This document shows positions 11,430 through 22,551 of a stretch of DNA of 64,000 nt, piece after piece. Origin of the DNA: Rhytidiadelphus loreus. Its lineage: Eukaryota; Streptophyta; Bryopsida; Hypnales; Hylocomiaceae. Location of the stretch: positions 27,632,760 through 27,696,759 of the forward strand of contig OX344762.1 in the NCBI GenBank assembly GCA_947034895.1. The letters run 5' to 3'. The notes beneath the pieces were generated by a model, which had not been told where the DNA came from, searched no databases, and saw only the letters and a program-made list of their open reading frames with translations. The translations under genes and the position numbers were made by a program. The first letter of the stretch is position 1. Each line of letters starts with the position of its first letter.

Positions 11430-12835
11430 AGAGCAATCTCACTAAAAAATCCCTAACTCTCTTCCATTTTTTCCATCAAACCTCCAAACCCTAAAAAATT
11501 AGCTCCAATACTTTTCCAAAATCATCCAAAATCATGGTCTTTCACTTCTTTCCTCATCTTGCAAGAGAACCTATTTGACAAATGGTTTAATTCCTACCCT
11601 AACTCATCTTCTTAGGTTTTGCCAATACTTTTTGTTCATTTTTTCATTGCAATTTTTCAAGCACACTCTCAAAAGTCAAAACACCTATACACACATGGAA
11701 AGTTGGAAGAAAAAGAAAGAGCTCCAAATTCTAATTTTACATGTATACAAAATTCACTAATGGACTAATTTTGCCTACCTACTTTCATCCTACCTTAATT
11801 TACTGTTAATTTGCTAAATCAGTGTAAAACGCTCCAAGTTGGTAGAAATTGCACTAAACTACTATAAATTTGCTAAATTAATGTTAAACCCCCTAAGTTA
11901 CTATAAGACCCTCTAAATTACTATAAAATCCCTATTTTAATGTTTCTAGCACTACACTATTGTTTTAGTCATAGTTTTAGTTTAACTAACTTCTTTTGTG
12001 TTTTTTTATTATTTATTATTTTTTTGGTATCAATTTTCTTTTAGTTTTATATCCTACTCCTAGTCTTTTGTTTTTTTATTTACTTTTTTACTTTTATATT
12101 TTATATTTTGTTTTGTTTGCAATTTGATTCTATTTTCATTTTCTACTTGTATAGTTTGGTTTTGGTTTTGGTTTTGCATTTTTGGTTTTCATTTTGTCAT
12201 GATTTTATTATTGGTCTAATTTGGTTACTCTACCAAATCTTGATTAGCATCTTTTAAATTCGAAATCCCTAGTTTTTCCTTAGAATTTCCCCTAATTTTC
12301 TCCTAATTGCATTTTCTAGCTTCTCACCCTAGCCTCCCAAAGTTCCCATTGCTATCTATCAAAAACTCCCTAACGATGGTTGTGGCTTAATCTAGGGTAA
12401 TACGTAAGTTGTTACTAAATTATCTAGGGCTCCAAAATATTCTATCAAATATGGATTTTCAAACTTATATATTGTAGTATTTGTTGCGGATCTAGATTAT
12501 GCATTAAAAAAATCACTTCAAAGATTAGTAATGAGAATATGGAGGATATTAGTTAAAAAGTTCCTACTTTGTAAAACTCTTTACCTACCAAGTGAATCAC
12601 GAAAGCCATTATATAGGCTTGTGCAAGTCATATGATTACCAACACCATGTTCTTGTACTCGTCCATGAGCCTTGACTTTGGAAGATTTTTGGAAGCAAGG
12701 AATAAAACATCATCAACACTATTATTTAAACACCTTTGATACAATTGAAACATTAATCTAGCTAAATATTTCATAGTTACTTGCATAAGAGCCCTTAGCA
12801 TTTGAGAATCAAATTCTATTCCATTTATTGAATAT
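11430..12835. other. T-rich non-coding stretch
   Basis: Long runs of T-rich low-complexity sequence (about 11990-12240) and short CTAAATTACTATAA-type repeats (about 11860-11940). A 70-codon minus-strand frame at 12628-12840 has no recognisable homology. Confidence 0.55.
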
Positions 12836-12837
12836 AT

Positions 12838-13510
12838 CATGATGTACGTTCAGGTCAAATTTTTTAGACCTTACTTAGATCTTATAAGGATTTTTGCCTA
12901 AAAAAAACAATGTGAAAAATATGAGAATTTAATATACTAGAGTAGGAAGTTTGACATGCTTGACTTTCACCAAACAAAAGACAAAAGTTTCATTATATAT
13001 ATATTTAAAAAATATCTTCAAACAACAAACTTGAGTTGATACTTTTGGCCATCTTGATCAACCAACCTAGTTAGGTACCTATACATGACTCAAAATAAAC
13101 GTGATTCAAAAAACAAGAATAGGAATTGGTCATTGCAATCACATTTGGAATTAATTTGGAAAAAAATATAGTTGAAGTGCACCTTGAGACAAAAAATTAA
13201 ATATAAGGTCCCTCTTCCCAATAGATGCGTCACACTTGTTTGATGCCCACATATCTATATGTCCAAATGGATGTATCATGATGTACTTGAAATCATCTAT
13301 ATATGGTGAGGGACCTTATTTGGACCCTTGAAGAATTTTTGGCTATGAAAAAGAATGTAAAAAATTCAAAAATTTTAGGTACTCCGACAAAAAAAAATAG
13401 AAAACTTCATTGTACTAATTTTAAAAATAAATACAATCAACATTCTTGAGTTGATATTTATAATTGTCTTGATCAACCGACCCTAGTCAAGTGTCTTAAC
13501 TAGTGTTGGA
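12838..13510. repeat. Diverged direct duplication with about 435-bp period
   Basis: CATGATGTAC plus following sequence at 12838 recurs at 13276, and CTTGAGTTGATA...CTTGATCAACC at about 13030 recurs at about 13452. Part of the intervening sequence (13120-13260) also resembles 15410-15560. Confidence 0.6.
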
Positions 13511-13967
13511 CTGGTGTCTCCAATATGTACTTGTCATGCACATGAAACGACCATAATATGAAACTGACATGCTAAGTTAACCTTGGAGCATCAGAATTCA
13601 TTGAAGTAGTGACCAAAGGCATTCCAAGTGCTAAATTTTTGGAGGGGAATTATTTTGAATTTCTTACGATGCTAGAAGGAGCTGTAGGATCTGGAACACC
13701 ATATTGCATAGTTTTGGGAAGTGAACATAAATTCAGCCGAATACTTGTGCATGTGGAGATCAAGAGCTTTGATCGACTAGAAAAACAAGGGCATTGACCT
13801 TTACATGCAGGTGGTAAGTTGAAGAGAAAGGATGTCATCACATAACATTGTTTACCAACGCTAGGGGGTCCCCTTTTGCTCCCCCCGAAATGCAGAGCCC
13901 CCCAACGTTGCAGCCAATTGCTGAAACCAATTACAAGTGGCCAGGTAGCAGTTTGTACAAACTTTAA

Positions 13968-14209
13968 CCCCTCAAAGCCCAAGGGGACATTTTTTGACCT
14001 TTCACCTGTTCAACAGGTAAAAGTTATAACTTCATATTCATACATTCTAAGAACTCTATCTAAATGAATTTCATACTAGGATGTTGATATTGAATGGGAA
14101 AACTCAAAAGTACAATTTACATCATGTAATAAGCTTGATGTACAATGAGCATTGTCAATAAAAGTTCAAAATTGTGAAAAAGTATGGAAATTGCTTGGGC
14201 TTTGAGGGG
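13968..14209. mobile_element. 242-bp TTAA-family MITE
   Basis: The left end CCCCTCAAAGCCCAAG and the reverse complement of the right end CCCCTCAAAGCCCAAG are identical for 16 bp. The left flank is TTAA (13964-13967) and the right flank ATAA (14210-14213), a target duplication with one change. The ends relate it to the CCCCTAAAG family at 3470, 47585 and 57295. Confidence 0.75.
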
Positions 14210-14213
14210 ATAA

Positions 14214-15405
14214 GCAAGGAGCCAAAGGAGCCAGTAGTTTGCTTCCATCTTGTGAGTGTTGTTATTGTAATGGACCAATTGTATCTTCTCCATTTAAACT
14301 AAACCTTCCTCCCATAATACCTGGGAGGAAGGAATCAACCTGGTTAGCAATGTTATGCATGAATGTGGAAACGCTTGGGAAAATCTGTGAAAAAAAATGT
14401 TTCATAATGAAATTGGGATTTGGATTCTGTAAAATTCACTACAAGTAGTCACAGAGATTCAATTCTAACGACCTTGTAATGCAATGAACTCCAGAATGAT
14501 TGCAATAGTGATTTTTTTCCCATGAATGAGACCAGACCAGAGGCATGCCTGGTGCCGATTGTTAAAGTCTTTCCCGTGCATGTGCATTTGGACTACTGGT
14601 CAAAAGCTGAATCCCCAGAGATAGTAAAATCTGTGCATGTAAGGTAGTATGCCTGTTAAATGGCACCTGACCTTAAAGCGCCATCTAGAAGGTTTGTACA
14701 TTTCGAATTTCAGTTATGTACCTATTTGGATGGAGCACTTTCAAAAACGAACTTTGACATTTAATAACTTTTGCATACAATATCCAAATGTGGCGTTCTT
14801 TGGTGCGTTGGAACCTCCTTTCACTTGCCAATATGAATATGTGAAAATTTGACCAGTTTCATAATAGAAACTAGGCTCAGTAGTAAAAAGTGACGGTTTT
14901 GGGTGTACCCACCTTAGTAGACTGCCTGGAGAAATAAAGCTTATTTCTAATGCATGGACACTTGGTGCTATACAGTGCCCACTCTCCATAATGCATGTTC
15001 TATAAGAAAATGTTTCTGTACGAAATCACTGAAGACCTTTCTTCCATTTTTTTAAAGAAGAAATTCGTCGTCCTTGCCTTCTGCCCTGCAAAAAAATTCT
15101 GCAGCGTATATTCTCTTTTACGATCTTCCTTCACTGTGGGCAAGTGCAAATTTTCTCCCAAACTCTACAGATTACAGTTGTACACTTTCTTGCTTGCTAC
15201 TGCACTCAAGAACACCAACTTTGTACGTCACCAGGAGTCCGAAGAGAACTCATGCCTACGCCTAACTTCAGAAAAATGGACAAATGAGAATTCGTGGACC
15301 TCCGATTTCTGTAAGCTGCGCTCTCTGTTCGTCGTCCAGTTTCTGGACATCGGAGCGCTCCAGGGTTAATGGCCTTGATTTTGCTTCATACCAGACCCAC
15401 ACTTG
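14214..15405. other. No gene recognised
   Basis: The region has near-balanced composition compared with its neighbours and open frames up to 124 codons (14995-15369 plus), none with recognisable domains or splice structure. Confidence 0.45.
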
Positions 15406-15409
15406 TCTA

Positions 15410-15720
15410 AACATGACCCCCAAAACAAAAATCTGAATTGGTCAATGCATTCATATTTGGAGTTCCATAAAAATCAGAGTTGAGGTGTGAACGAAAATGA
15501 GGCAGAGGATTAAATAAGGTCCCTCATCCTAGCTAGAGACACGTCTCACTTGATTGTTGCCCACATGCCCACAGCAATCCTCCTGGAAAGTTAGCGCTAG
15601 ATGTTTTACCGAAAGGCTTCAAGCAGCAGCAGTGAAAGCACAACTGCATTTGCTTCAGTTCCCGTGGAGAGCAAGCAAAAGGGAAACTTCCTTTCAAATT
15701 GCAAACGATCTCAATACATG
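15410..15720 (-). repeat. Copy of the reductase upstream flank (reverse of 35.48-35.79 kb)
   Basis: This segment is the reverse complement, with moderate divergence, of about 35480-35790, the 5' flank of the reductase gene copy A. Shared blocks include CGAAAATGAGGCAG, GGTCAATGCATTCATA and GGAGAGCAAGCAAAAGGGAA. The first part also resembles 13120-13260. The gene itself is not carried here, so this is either a truncated third duplicate or a mobile sequence that also sits in the gene's flank. Confidence 0.7.
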
Positions 15721-16295
15721 AATCTGTGAGTTGTGGGTTTTGTGGACTTTTTGCCAATGTGATGAACATTTTGCACTCTGGAAGCTTCTGCTCTTTGACA
15801 TTTATTGGAGACAATCTGGTATCGCAACTTAGGTGTACTGATCTTATAAGAGTCGTATGAAATTCGTATTCAGTTGGTCTTCGGAAATTTGATTCGTAGG
15901 GTAGGGTTTTAAAGTTGTACATTCAATAATTAGGTTTAGTGGAAGTGCAGTCTTGTATGTGCTCATTACATACTAATGCTAGGTTTGAGAATAGTAGCAA
16001 ACTGTGTGTGCTAAGGGATGTGTCTGCTTCTAGAGAACGTGGACGCAAACAATTTGACTCAGCAATTGCTAAACCTTCGGTGATTGCTTGGTGCTTTTAC
16101 TTGTCTGTATTCTCCTTTGTTGAAGGAAGGATTTTGGGGTTATGGTCTTGAATAAGGAATCTTGACACTAACTGAAACAGTCTTGAAAGTTAATGCTCAT
16201 GATGAGGCCCATCTGGTAATGACTTCACCTCTAACTGAGTTTAGCTCAGTACCATGATATTGATTTAATGACTCCCAGAGTCGGCATTCCCAATC

Positions 16296-16377
16296 GAAAT
16301 GCTGCACGACTAGGGAAGAATGCAATGCACGTCAATGAAATGCTGCATGACTAGGGAAGAATGCAATGCACGTCAAT
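16296..16377. repeat. 41-bp tandem duplication, 2 copies
   Basis: Units at 16296-16336 and 16337-16377 (GAAATGCTGCAYGACTAGGG...) differ at one position. The array is flanked by an imperfect inverted pair, ATTCCCAAT and GTTGGGAAT. Confidence 0.9.
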
Positions 16378-16535
16378 GTTGGGAATTGATATGTGAGGGA
16401 GCAGATTCTCATTTTGTCAAATTTTGCAACTGTGAAGTCAGCCACCAACGTGGCTAGTATCCCCCAATTCAACATTGTGGAACATTTTTTATGTGATATA
16501 ACATTCTAAATCTTTTTGGGGATAGTGTAAATCAT

Positions 16536-16751
16536 CACTAGAAGGATCTTGTGTTTTCTTTTGTATTTTTATGTCGAAGTTGACGGATTTTGTTAGACTT
16601 CCCATGTAACAACCCTTGTTTTTATGTCAACAATGACGTCCACATTAACATGAAGATGTTATAGTGGACATCATTATTGACATAAAAACAACGATTGTTA
16701 CATTGGATGTCCAACAAAATCCGTCAACTTTGACATGGGTTCCTTCTAGTG
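16536..16751. mobile_element. CACTA-type MITE, CAT target duplication
   Basis: Both ends read CACTAGAAGGA inwards. The flanks are CAT at 16533-16535 and CAT at 16752-16754. The arms are long inverted repeats sharing GTTGACGGATTTTGTT and TTTTTATGTCAA blocks, so the 216-bp element folds into an imperfect hairpin. Non-coding. Confidence 0.85.
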
Positions 16752-16754
16752 CAT

Positions 16755-18180
16755 TTACTTTAAGAAAATCAAAAGCACCCATTGGAGGTCAAATTATTGT
16801 GGAAGGTCTCTCCTTTTTGTACAAAATTCTATGGATGATCATTTGCACTTATGTCTTATATAGAAGGATCTTTTGTTGACACTTAGTGTCCACAATGGCA
16901 TTACAAGGTTAACAAAGCATGCGGGGGTTCAAAACAATATTTAAAGCTCAAGGATTCTTCCTTGAGCATATGAACCATCTCATCTTTTGGAATGAGCCAT
17001 GCTACTCATTTAGGTGGCGAAGAAGAATGTTCAATGAACCCAAGATCAACACTTTTGTACAAGTGTTACACATTTAGTCGTAATTTAGGGATCTTAAAAT
17101 GAATGGTAATGATATACATTACAATGATATTATGCTTCCTTTTGGTTCACAATGTATTGAAGATAACGACACCTAATTATGACATGTTTCTAAAATTGAC
17201 CCCTATAAAATTTTGCCTAATATTTACAACTCTATTCATAAGAATCTGGGGTTGATTTTGTATATTCCTTTTTTCCATTACTTTAACCCCGAAAGGACCA
17301 AAGTGACCATTCAACATACCCAAGAAATCTTGGGTAGTTATGCACAAAGTCAATTTTGGTTGGGTGTTCATAAACTTTTGACACAAGTTGTGACATGTAT
17401 CCCTTAGTAGAATTTTTTTCTTCTGATCAAGTGTCTAGATCAAAAATTAAGCTACTCTAAACTTTTTAGGCAACTTTGGACATGTGCAAAATTCCACTAC
17501 TTCTAAAATTTGACATGTAACTGACATGATACAAAATGCAAATGTAAAACAAAAATAACCATGTCCAGTGCAAAATCTTACCCTAAGAGTTAAAGTTTGC
17601 TAGTTGTATTGGGCAAGGGCAGAAAAAGCTTTTTCTTTTAACTTCAAACACTATAATCTTTCAATCTATGTAGTCAATGTTCTTGAAATTTTTTCTACAC
17701 ATTCCCAAAGTAGTTTAGTTTAAATTTGCACAATTGAATTTTGAAAAATAAACTTTCTTTTTCATTTTTTTCTCACTACCCTAAACGGTGTCAATATTTC
17801 ACAATTTCTGCCCAAAATGTGCTTCAATACGTTAGGGCAACCCCACCATAGGCGCACATTTCAGACACACATTTTCCCTCTTTGCCGTGCTATTTTGACA
17901 CAACCGGGCCTTGCGAGGATCATCTGCCCCACTACGAAACGGTGAAGGCAACTCAACTAGAGGGATACGTGTTGCGACCAAGAATCCAGTCCGCCACATC
18001 ATCCCATTGTCAGAGCATGTGTGTGCCAAATTTGTAACAAAGTGGTGCCAAGTTTTGAAAGTTGAATTGTTTAGTGTTTACTTTAGAAGTCTAGTAAGCA
18101 ACAATTTAACTCTCAATTCTCAAAAGAACTCATTGAAAGGATTGGTGAACACTTACAAATAGCCTTCAAGTATTAAAAAC
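16755..18180. other. Non-coding stretch with a solitary TTAA-family end
   Basis: TTAACCCCGAAAGGACCAAA at 17283 matches the left terminus of the TTAA family, but no partner end was found. A short plus-strand open stretch (about 16928-17076) has protein-like composition but ends in stops and is not recognisable. Confidence 0.45.
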
Positions 18181-18184
18181 AAAG

Positions 18185-18340
18185 AGAAGTTCCTTATATC
18201 CGCATGGGGTAGTAGTAGGTACATGTGGGATGTGTTAACTTCACTATGACTATGAGCACTCAAGCTCTTTCTAATTCTAATTAACATATCCCATGGGTTA
18301 GTCTACCTACTACTACCCCATTTGCATATAAGGAACTTCT
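18185..18340. repeat. Foldback of about 156 bp, GGGGTAGTAGTAGGTA core
   Basis: The arms 18185-18240 and 18290-18340 are inverted repeats starting AGAAGTTCCTTATAT. The core, with ATGTGGGAT(A/G)TGT, also occurs inside the two larger CACTA-like elements near 25690-25730 and 37050-37100, so this is a related small derivative. Confidence 0.8.
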
Positions 18341-18542
18341 TTTCCTACTTCAAAATTCAAAACAAATTGATTTTTTTTGATAATTTATTTGTGGGGCACT
18401 CAGTGAGAATACTTTGGAGTGTTTTAGTAAGTTAGTTTCCAAAAATAAAATTTTAAATGTGTCTCAACTCTTTAGAGCACTAGCTGTGGGTTATTACCTT
18501 GTTACCCGGGTCGAAAAGAACAGTCGGCCCCTCCGCAGGATC

Positions 18543-18760
18543 AGGGTGGATTGACCCCCTCGCTTGTCTTTACAAGGGGTGCATGTAAAAAAAAAGCCCC
18601 CTATTTTGGTCTGTTCTAGGGTATACTCTTGACCTCTCTTAACTAATTTGGGGTCTCTGATCGCAAAAATGAATTAAAAATTTGCAAAAAAACTCATGTG
18701 CGGAAAATAAATAATTCCAGGGTTTGCCCACAGGGCCGAGCGAGGGGGTCAGTTCACCCT
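18543..18760. repeat. Inverted repeat in AKR upstream region
   Basis: AGGGTGGATTGACCCCCTCG at 18543 is mirrored by CGAGGGGGTCAGTTCACCCT ending at 18760 (imperfect, about 22 bp, with further similarity outwards). It lies 280-500 bp upstream of the aldo-keto reductase start codon and is much richer in GC than the flanking DNA. It may be a small foldback insertion in the promoter. Confidence 0.65.
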
Positions 18761-19039
18761 GGCCCTCCGCAGGGCCCTCTGCAAGAGACAATCCGCCGTT
18801 TCCAGGCCCTTCTGGGCCGTGTGGTTAAAAACCCAAAGTTTATCCATGTGATACTGCCTTGTGACTCAAGCTCAGGTGCAGCCCCTTGTTCAGTTGTAAC
18901 CAGGTGACTCACGTCGTAACAGCGAGCGAGCTCAGCTTCAAAGTCACAGTGTAGACCCTACATTTTGATCGACCGATTGCATTTACATTTGTTGCAAACT
19001 TTCGGAGTGGGAAAGCATTGATCTCACCAAGCAGCAGAG

Positions 19040-22000
19040 ATGGCGGGTCTCCTCAAATTAAACAATGGGACGTCGATGCCGGCAATTGGGTTGGGCATAG
19101 GAATGAAGGACGACCGCACGGAGGATGCCATTTTTGCAGCAATCGAGGTGCGTGCGTGGGTGTACAACTTTGCTTCAGTTGGTAGTACAATCCGCTTGTC
19201 ATTCAGTTTTTCTCATTTTCAGGATCATGGTTTCAGCTTCTTGCGCAATTTCTTGTCGGATAGTCTTGTTCACACCCAAATGACGCTGAAGGCCTAAAAT
19301 TCTCTTACCATTATTATGAAATTCGTCTGGGTTGGTGTGTTTGGGGAAGCTTACCACCTTGCCGTGACCGAGCTCCCGCAGCGTCTGAATCCCAGCTCTC
19401 TTGGTCATGTCCACCGCCAATTCTCTATGTTGCCATGTTCTCTTTTTCTCGTTCTCCTCCCATCTACTGACGAGATAGAGTAGTGGAGTAGAGTCTTTTC
19501 ATACATTAGAGTGTACTTAGGTTTCTTGTGATTTGCGTCCTAATGTTAAGCTCTTCAATTGAGAAGCCTATTGAATTTGCCTTGGATTTCAAGTAAGGTA
19601 GAAGCTCCATTAACCAATCAGTCCTGTACATTAGAGAGGCTCCATTGACCATACAGGTGAGCTCTGAATTGTGCTAACTGTGAAAATACTTGATCTGTTG
19701 ACCTTTGTTTTTTTTGGAAATGGTTTTGTAGCTTAACCCAAAACCAATGCGCAAAATTTTAGATGGTGCAAGTGTTTAGATTCTTACAGGGCACGGTTCA
19801 AAGTTCACCTGCATGGTGACTGGAACCTCTCCCTTCCTGTATGGTGAGTGGAGAGCTTACATTAGGTCGAAAAGCTGATGACCGCCGTTGCATCTAGACC
19901 TGACTGGATTCAAGCACGTTGGGCAGATTGGATGCAAGCATGTTTTTTGTGAATTATAATGTTAGGTTCCTCAATTGAGAAGGGTCTTGAATTTTGCCAT
20001 GGATTAGGATTTAGTGTTCATGTAGGTGGTCGAAAGCTAAGGACCTTTGTCACTTAGGGAGTTGACTGTGTTCAAGCATGGATTCAAGCATGTTTCTTGT
20101 GAATTGTAATGTTCGGCTCCTCAATTGAGTAGGGTCTTGAATTTTGCCATGGATTAGGATTTAGTGTTCATGTAGGTCGTCGGAAGCCAAAGACCTTTGT
20201 CACTTCTAGACCTGACTGGATGCAAGCATGTTTGGCAGATTGGGTACCGCTGTTTCGACACGGCGCGCATGTACGGGACGGAGCCCCTGCTGGGGTCCGC
20301 CTTGGCGAAGGCGTTTCGGGCTGGCCTCGTGCGGCGAGAGGATGTCTTTGTGACCACTAAGCTGACCCCCGTGGACGCAGACCCTGCGGACGTTGTGGCC
20401 GCTCTCCGGAGCTCCTTGCGTGATTTGCAACTGGAGTATGTGGATCTATTTCTGGTGCACTGGCCTTTCCACGCCAAGAGAAACGCCAGTTTTTTTAACG
20501 TGCAACCGGGCGACATCATGCCCTTGAAGGTAGGGGAGGTTTGGCAGGCCATGGAGAGCTGTGTGGAGGCGGGTCTGGCCAAGGCCATTGGCGTCAGTAA
20601 CTGGTCCATCAAAAAGCTGGAAGAGCTTTTATCTCTGGCTCGGATTCCTCCGGCTGTGAACCAGGTGCTCCCATTTTTCTCCCCCTCCCCTTGCATTCTA
20701 TTCCTAATTTTGTTTCACTTCTCCCCATGATGTTGAATCCATATTGTTATTCATAACCATCATTCTTTAGACTGCGGTCTTAGCATCTTGAAAAGCGAAT
20801 CCGAGCAGTGTCCGGGGAGAAAGTGAGCCAAACCTTCCAGTATCCATTGTTTTCTTTTATTGATCTGTTTTTCACTGCTATGCGTCAGTTGTTTTTGTGT
20901 ACTTTTACTTGAAACATAGTTTTTTGTGAAGTCTTGCTCAGCAAGTTGCTTGAAGTTGTTTGATTTTCAATCGATGTTGTGGGGATATAAACTGGCTCAT
21001 CTTCCATTAGCCTCTGTATTTGATTCTGAGGAACAATTCTTGTATAATGAACCGACAAGATTGATGATAGCAAATGAGAGATGAATCCGTGACAACTCAA
21101 TAGTCAGTACCGGCAGTCTTTGGTTCATTCCAGGTCTATCTTAATCTTACTAGAGGTAGCATGATGTTTTAGATTCCATTCTAGGAATGGGGAAGGTGCT
21201 ACAGAATATTACGAATTCTAAAGTATTAGCACCATTTTAGTCCATCGAGTTAATTCTTAGAAACTCTAGAACGACTTAATTGTCATGTTTGCTCTATTGA
21301 CGGAATTGAATCCCACTGTGAGGGCTTACATGAATTTTGAGTTGCCCTACTAAAACCTTACGTCAGTCCGCTGAACGGTAATGACCTGAATTTGGACGCC
21401 CGTCCAGAACTTTTGTCACTCTGAAATGTGCCAATTTAAGGAGTGCGAGGTTGTTCCTGCTCTGGCCCTTTGCATGCCTCTTTTGTCACCAGCGATGCTT
21501 TCCGGGAGCTTGTTCTGTTTCCGTGCGTTGTTCCGGAATTGGGTGCTTGTTTGAGCTGGGAATTGTATTTTCTGTTTTTTCGAGACCGAGAATCAGGCTC
21601 TGATGCCAAGGGAATGGGAATTTCAGGTGGAGATGCATCCCCTGTGGCGACAGGACAAGCTCCGGCAGTATTGCCGGCAGAAGGGCATCGTGGTAACGGC
21701 CTATTCATCTCTGGGAGCGCCCAACAGTGGATACGGGATCAACGATGTCATCACCAATCCCACCATCAACGATATTGCGCTAAGGGAGAAGAAAACTCCC
21801 GCACAGGTCTGTTCTAAATCCTATGAAGAAATAGACCCTGGGCCATGCCAAACAGTCCTGTTGTGTACAAAGTCTCGAGATAGAATCAGTGGACAACGTA
21901 ACGAGAAAGTAGAGCCTCGCCATGAGAAGTACTTGTTGAGCCACATGAGTAGCAGGAGATCTTATTTCTGATAGCAAGGCTCTACTTCCACGTTACCAGA

Positions 22001-22551
22001 AAGAAACAAATGGTCAAGGGTCTCAATAGAAGTTTACCATAATGGTTAAGAAGGACAAGTGTATGAGGTATAACCTTACTCTGCACTTCCAATGCTCGGT
22101 CGCCGCCTCTGAAGAGATGATCTCCATTGAGGTTAGGGTTTTTATTCCGCGACTTTGAACACAGTGGACTTTTAAGCATGTCGTTGTCTCCCTTGGGACA
22201 GGGTCTATTTTGCCATGTGATCACACCAACCTGGAGCTTTTCTATGTGTTTGGAAGCTGGCTCACAGACTCTGATTGATTTCCCGTTGAAGGGGGCTCCT
22301 GTAACCACCATCCTGTTCCTGTGCAGGTGATTTTACGGTGGTTCGCAGGGAAAGAGGTGGGCTTCGTAGTGCGAAGCTACAACAGAACTCGTTTGGAGGA
22401 GAATTTCAACGTGCTGGACTGCACCCTCACAGATGCTGACATTGAGAGGCTGGACAGCATTCCAGATCAGAAGAAAGCTTTGCCTGGAGAAATGTTCATA
22501 GAGCCCGAGCATGGTCCTTTCAAATCTTTGAAGGATTTATGGGATGAGTGA
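19040..22551 (+). CDS. Aldo-keto reductase (AKR superfamily), 4 exons, complete
   Basis: NADPH-dependent carbonyl/aldehyde reductase of the (beta/alpha)8 AKR fold, probably cytosolic. Exons are 19040-19147, 20239-20664, 21627-21806 and 22327-22551, all joined in phase 0 with GT..AG introns, giving 312 residues (family norm about 315). The start is the first ATG, followed at once by the usual LNNGTSMPAIGLG beta-hairpin. The catalytic tetrad is visible as Asp43, Tyr48, Lys77 and His110 (FDTARMYG, VTTKLTP, LVHWP). The nicotinamide-binding GVSNW, the VNQVEMHP segment and the C-terminal RSYNRTRLEEN cofactor site are present. In that last motif the usual Lys (KS) that grips the NADPH phosphate is Arg254; Arg260 and Asn264 are kept. 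Substrate cannot be predicted; plant relatives include aldose/aldehyde reductases and chalcone-reductase-like enzymes. Intron 1 (1.09 kb) contains tandem duplications. Confidence 0.93.
19936..20230. repeat. Tandem duplication in AKR intron 1, about 155-bp unit
   Basis: Two copies of a segment from CAAGCATGTTT through TCAATTGAG and GCCATGGATTAGGATTTAG to CTTTGTCACTT occur at about 19936-20084 and 20090-20228. The preceding block GGGCAGATTGGATGCAAGC (about 19920) resembles the true exon 2 acceptor TTTGGCAGATTGGG, so a decoy splice acceptor was copied too. A more diverged relative lies near 19540-19610. Confidence 0.75.

Noticed and set aside
14995..15369. 124-codon plus-strand frame as a gene
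   Set aside because: Composition and lack of any conserved motif argue for chance; no intron or promoter signals seen.
20154..20696. 180-codon minus-strand frame opposite AKR exon 2
   Set aside because: Antisense shadow of a well-supported, conserved plus-strand exon.
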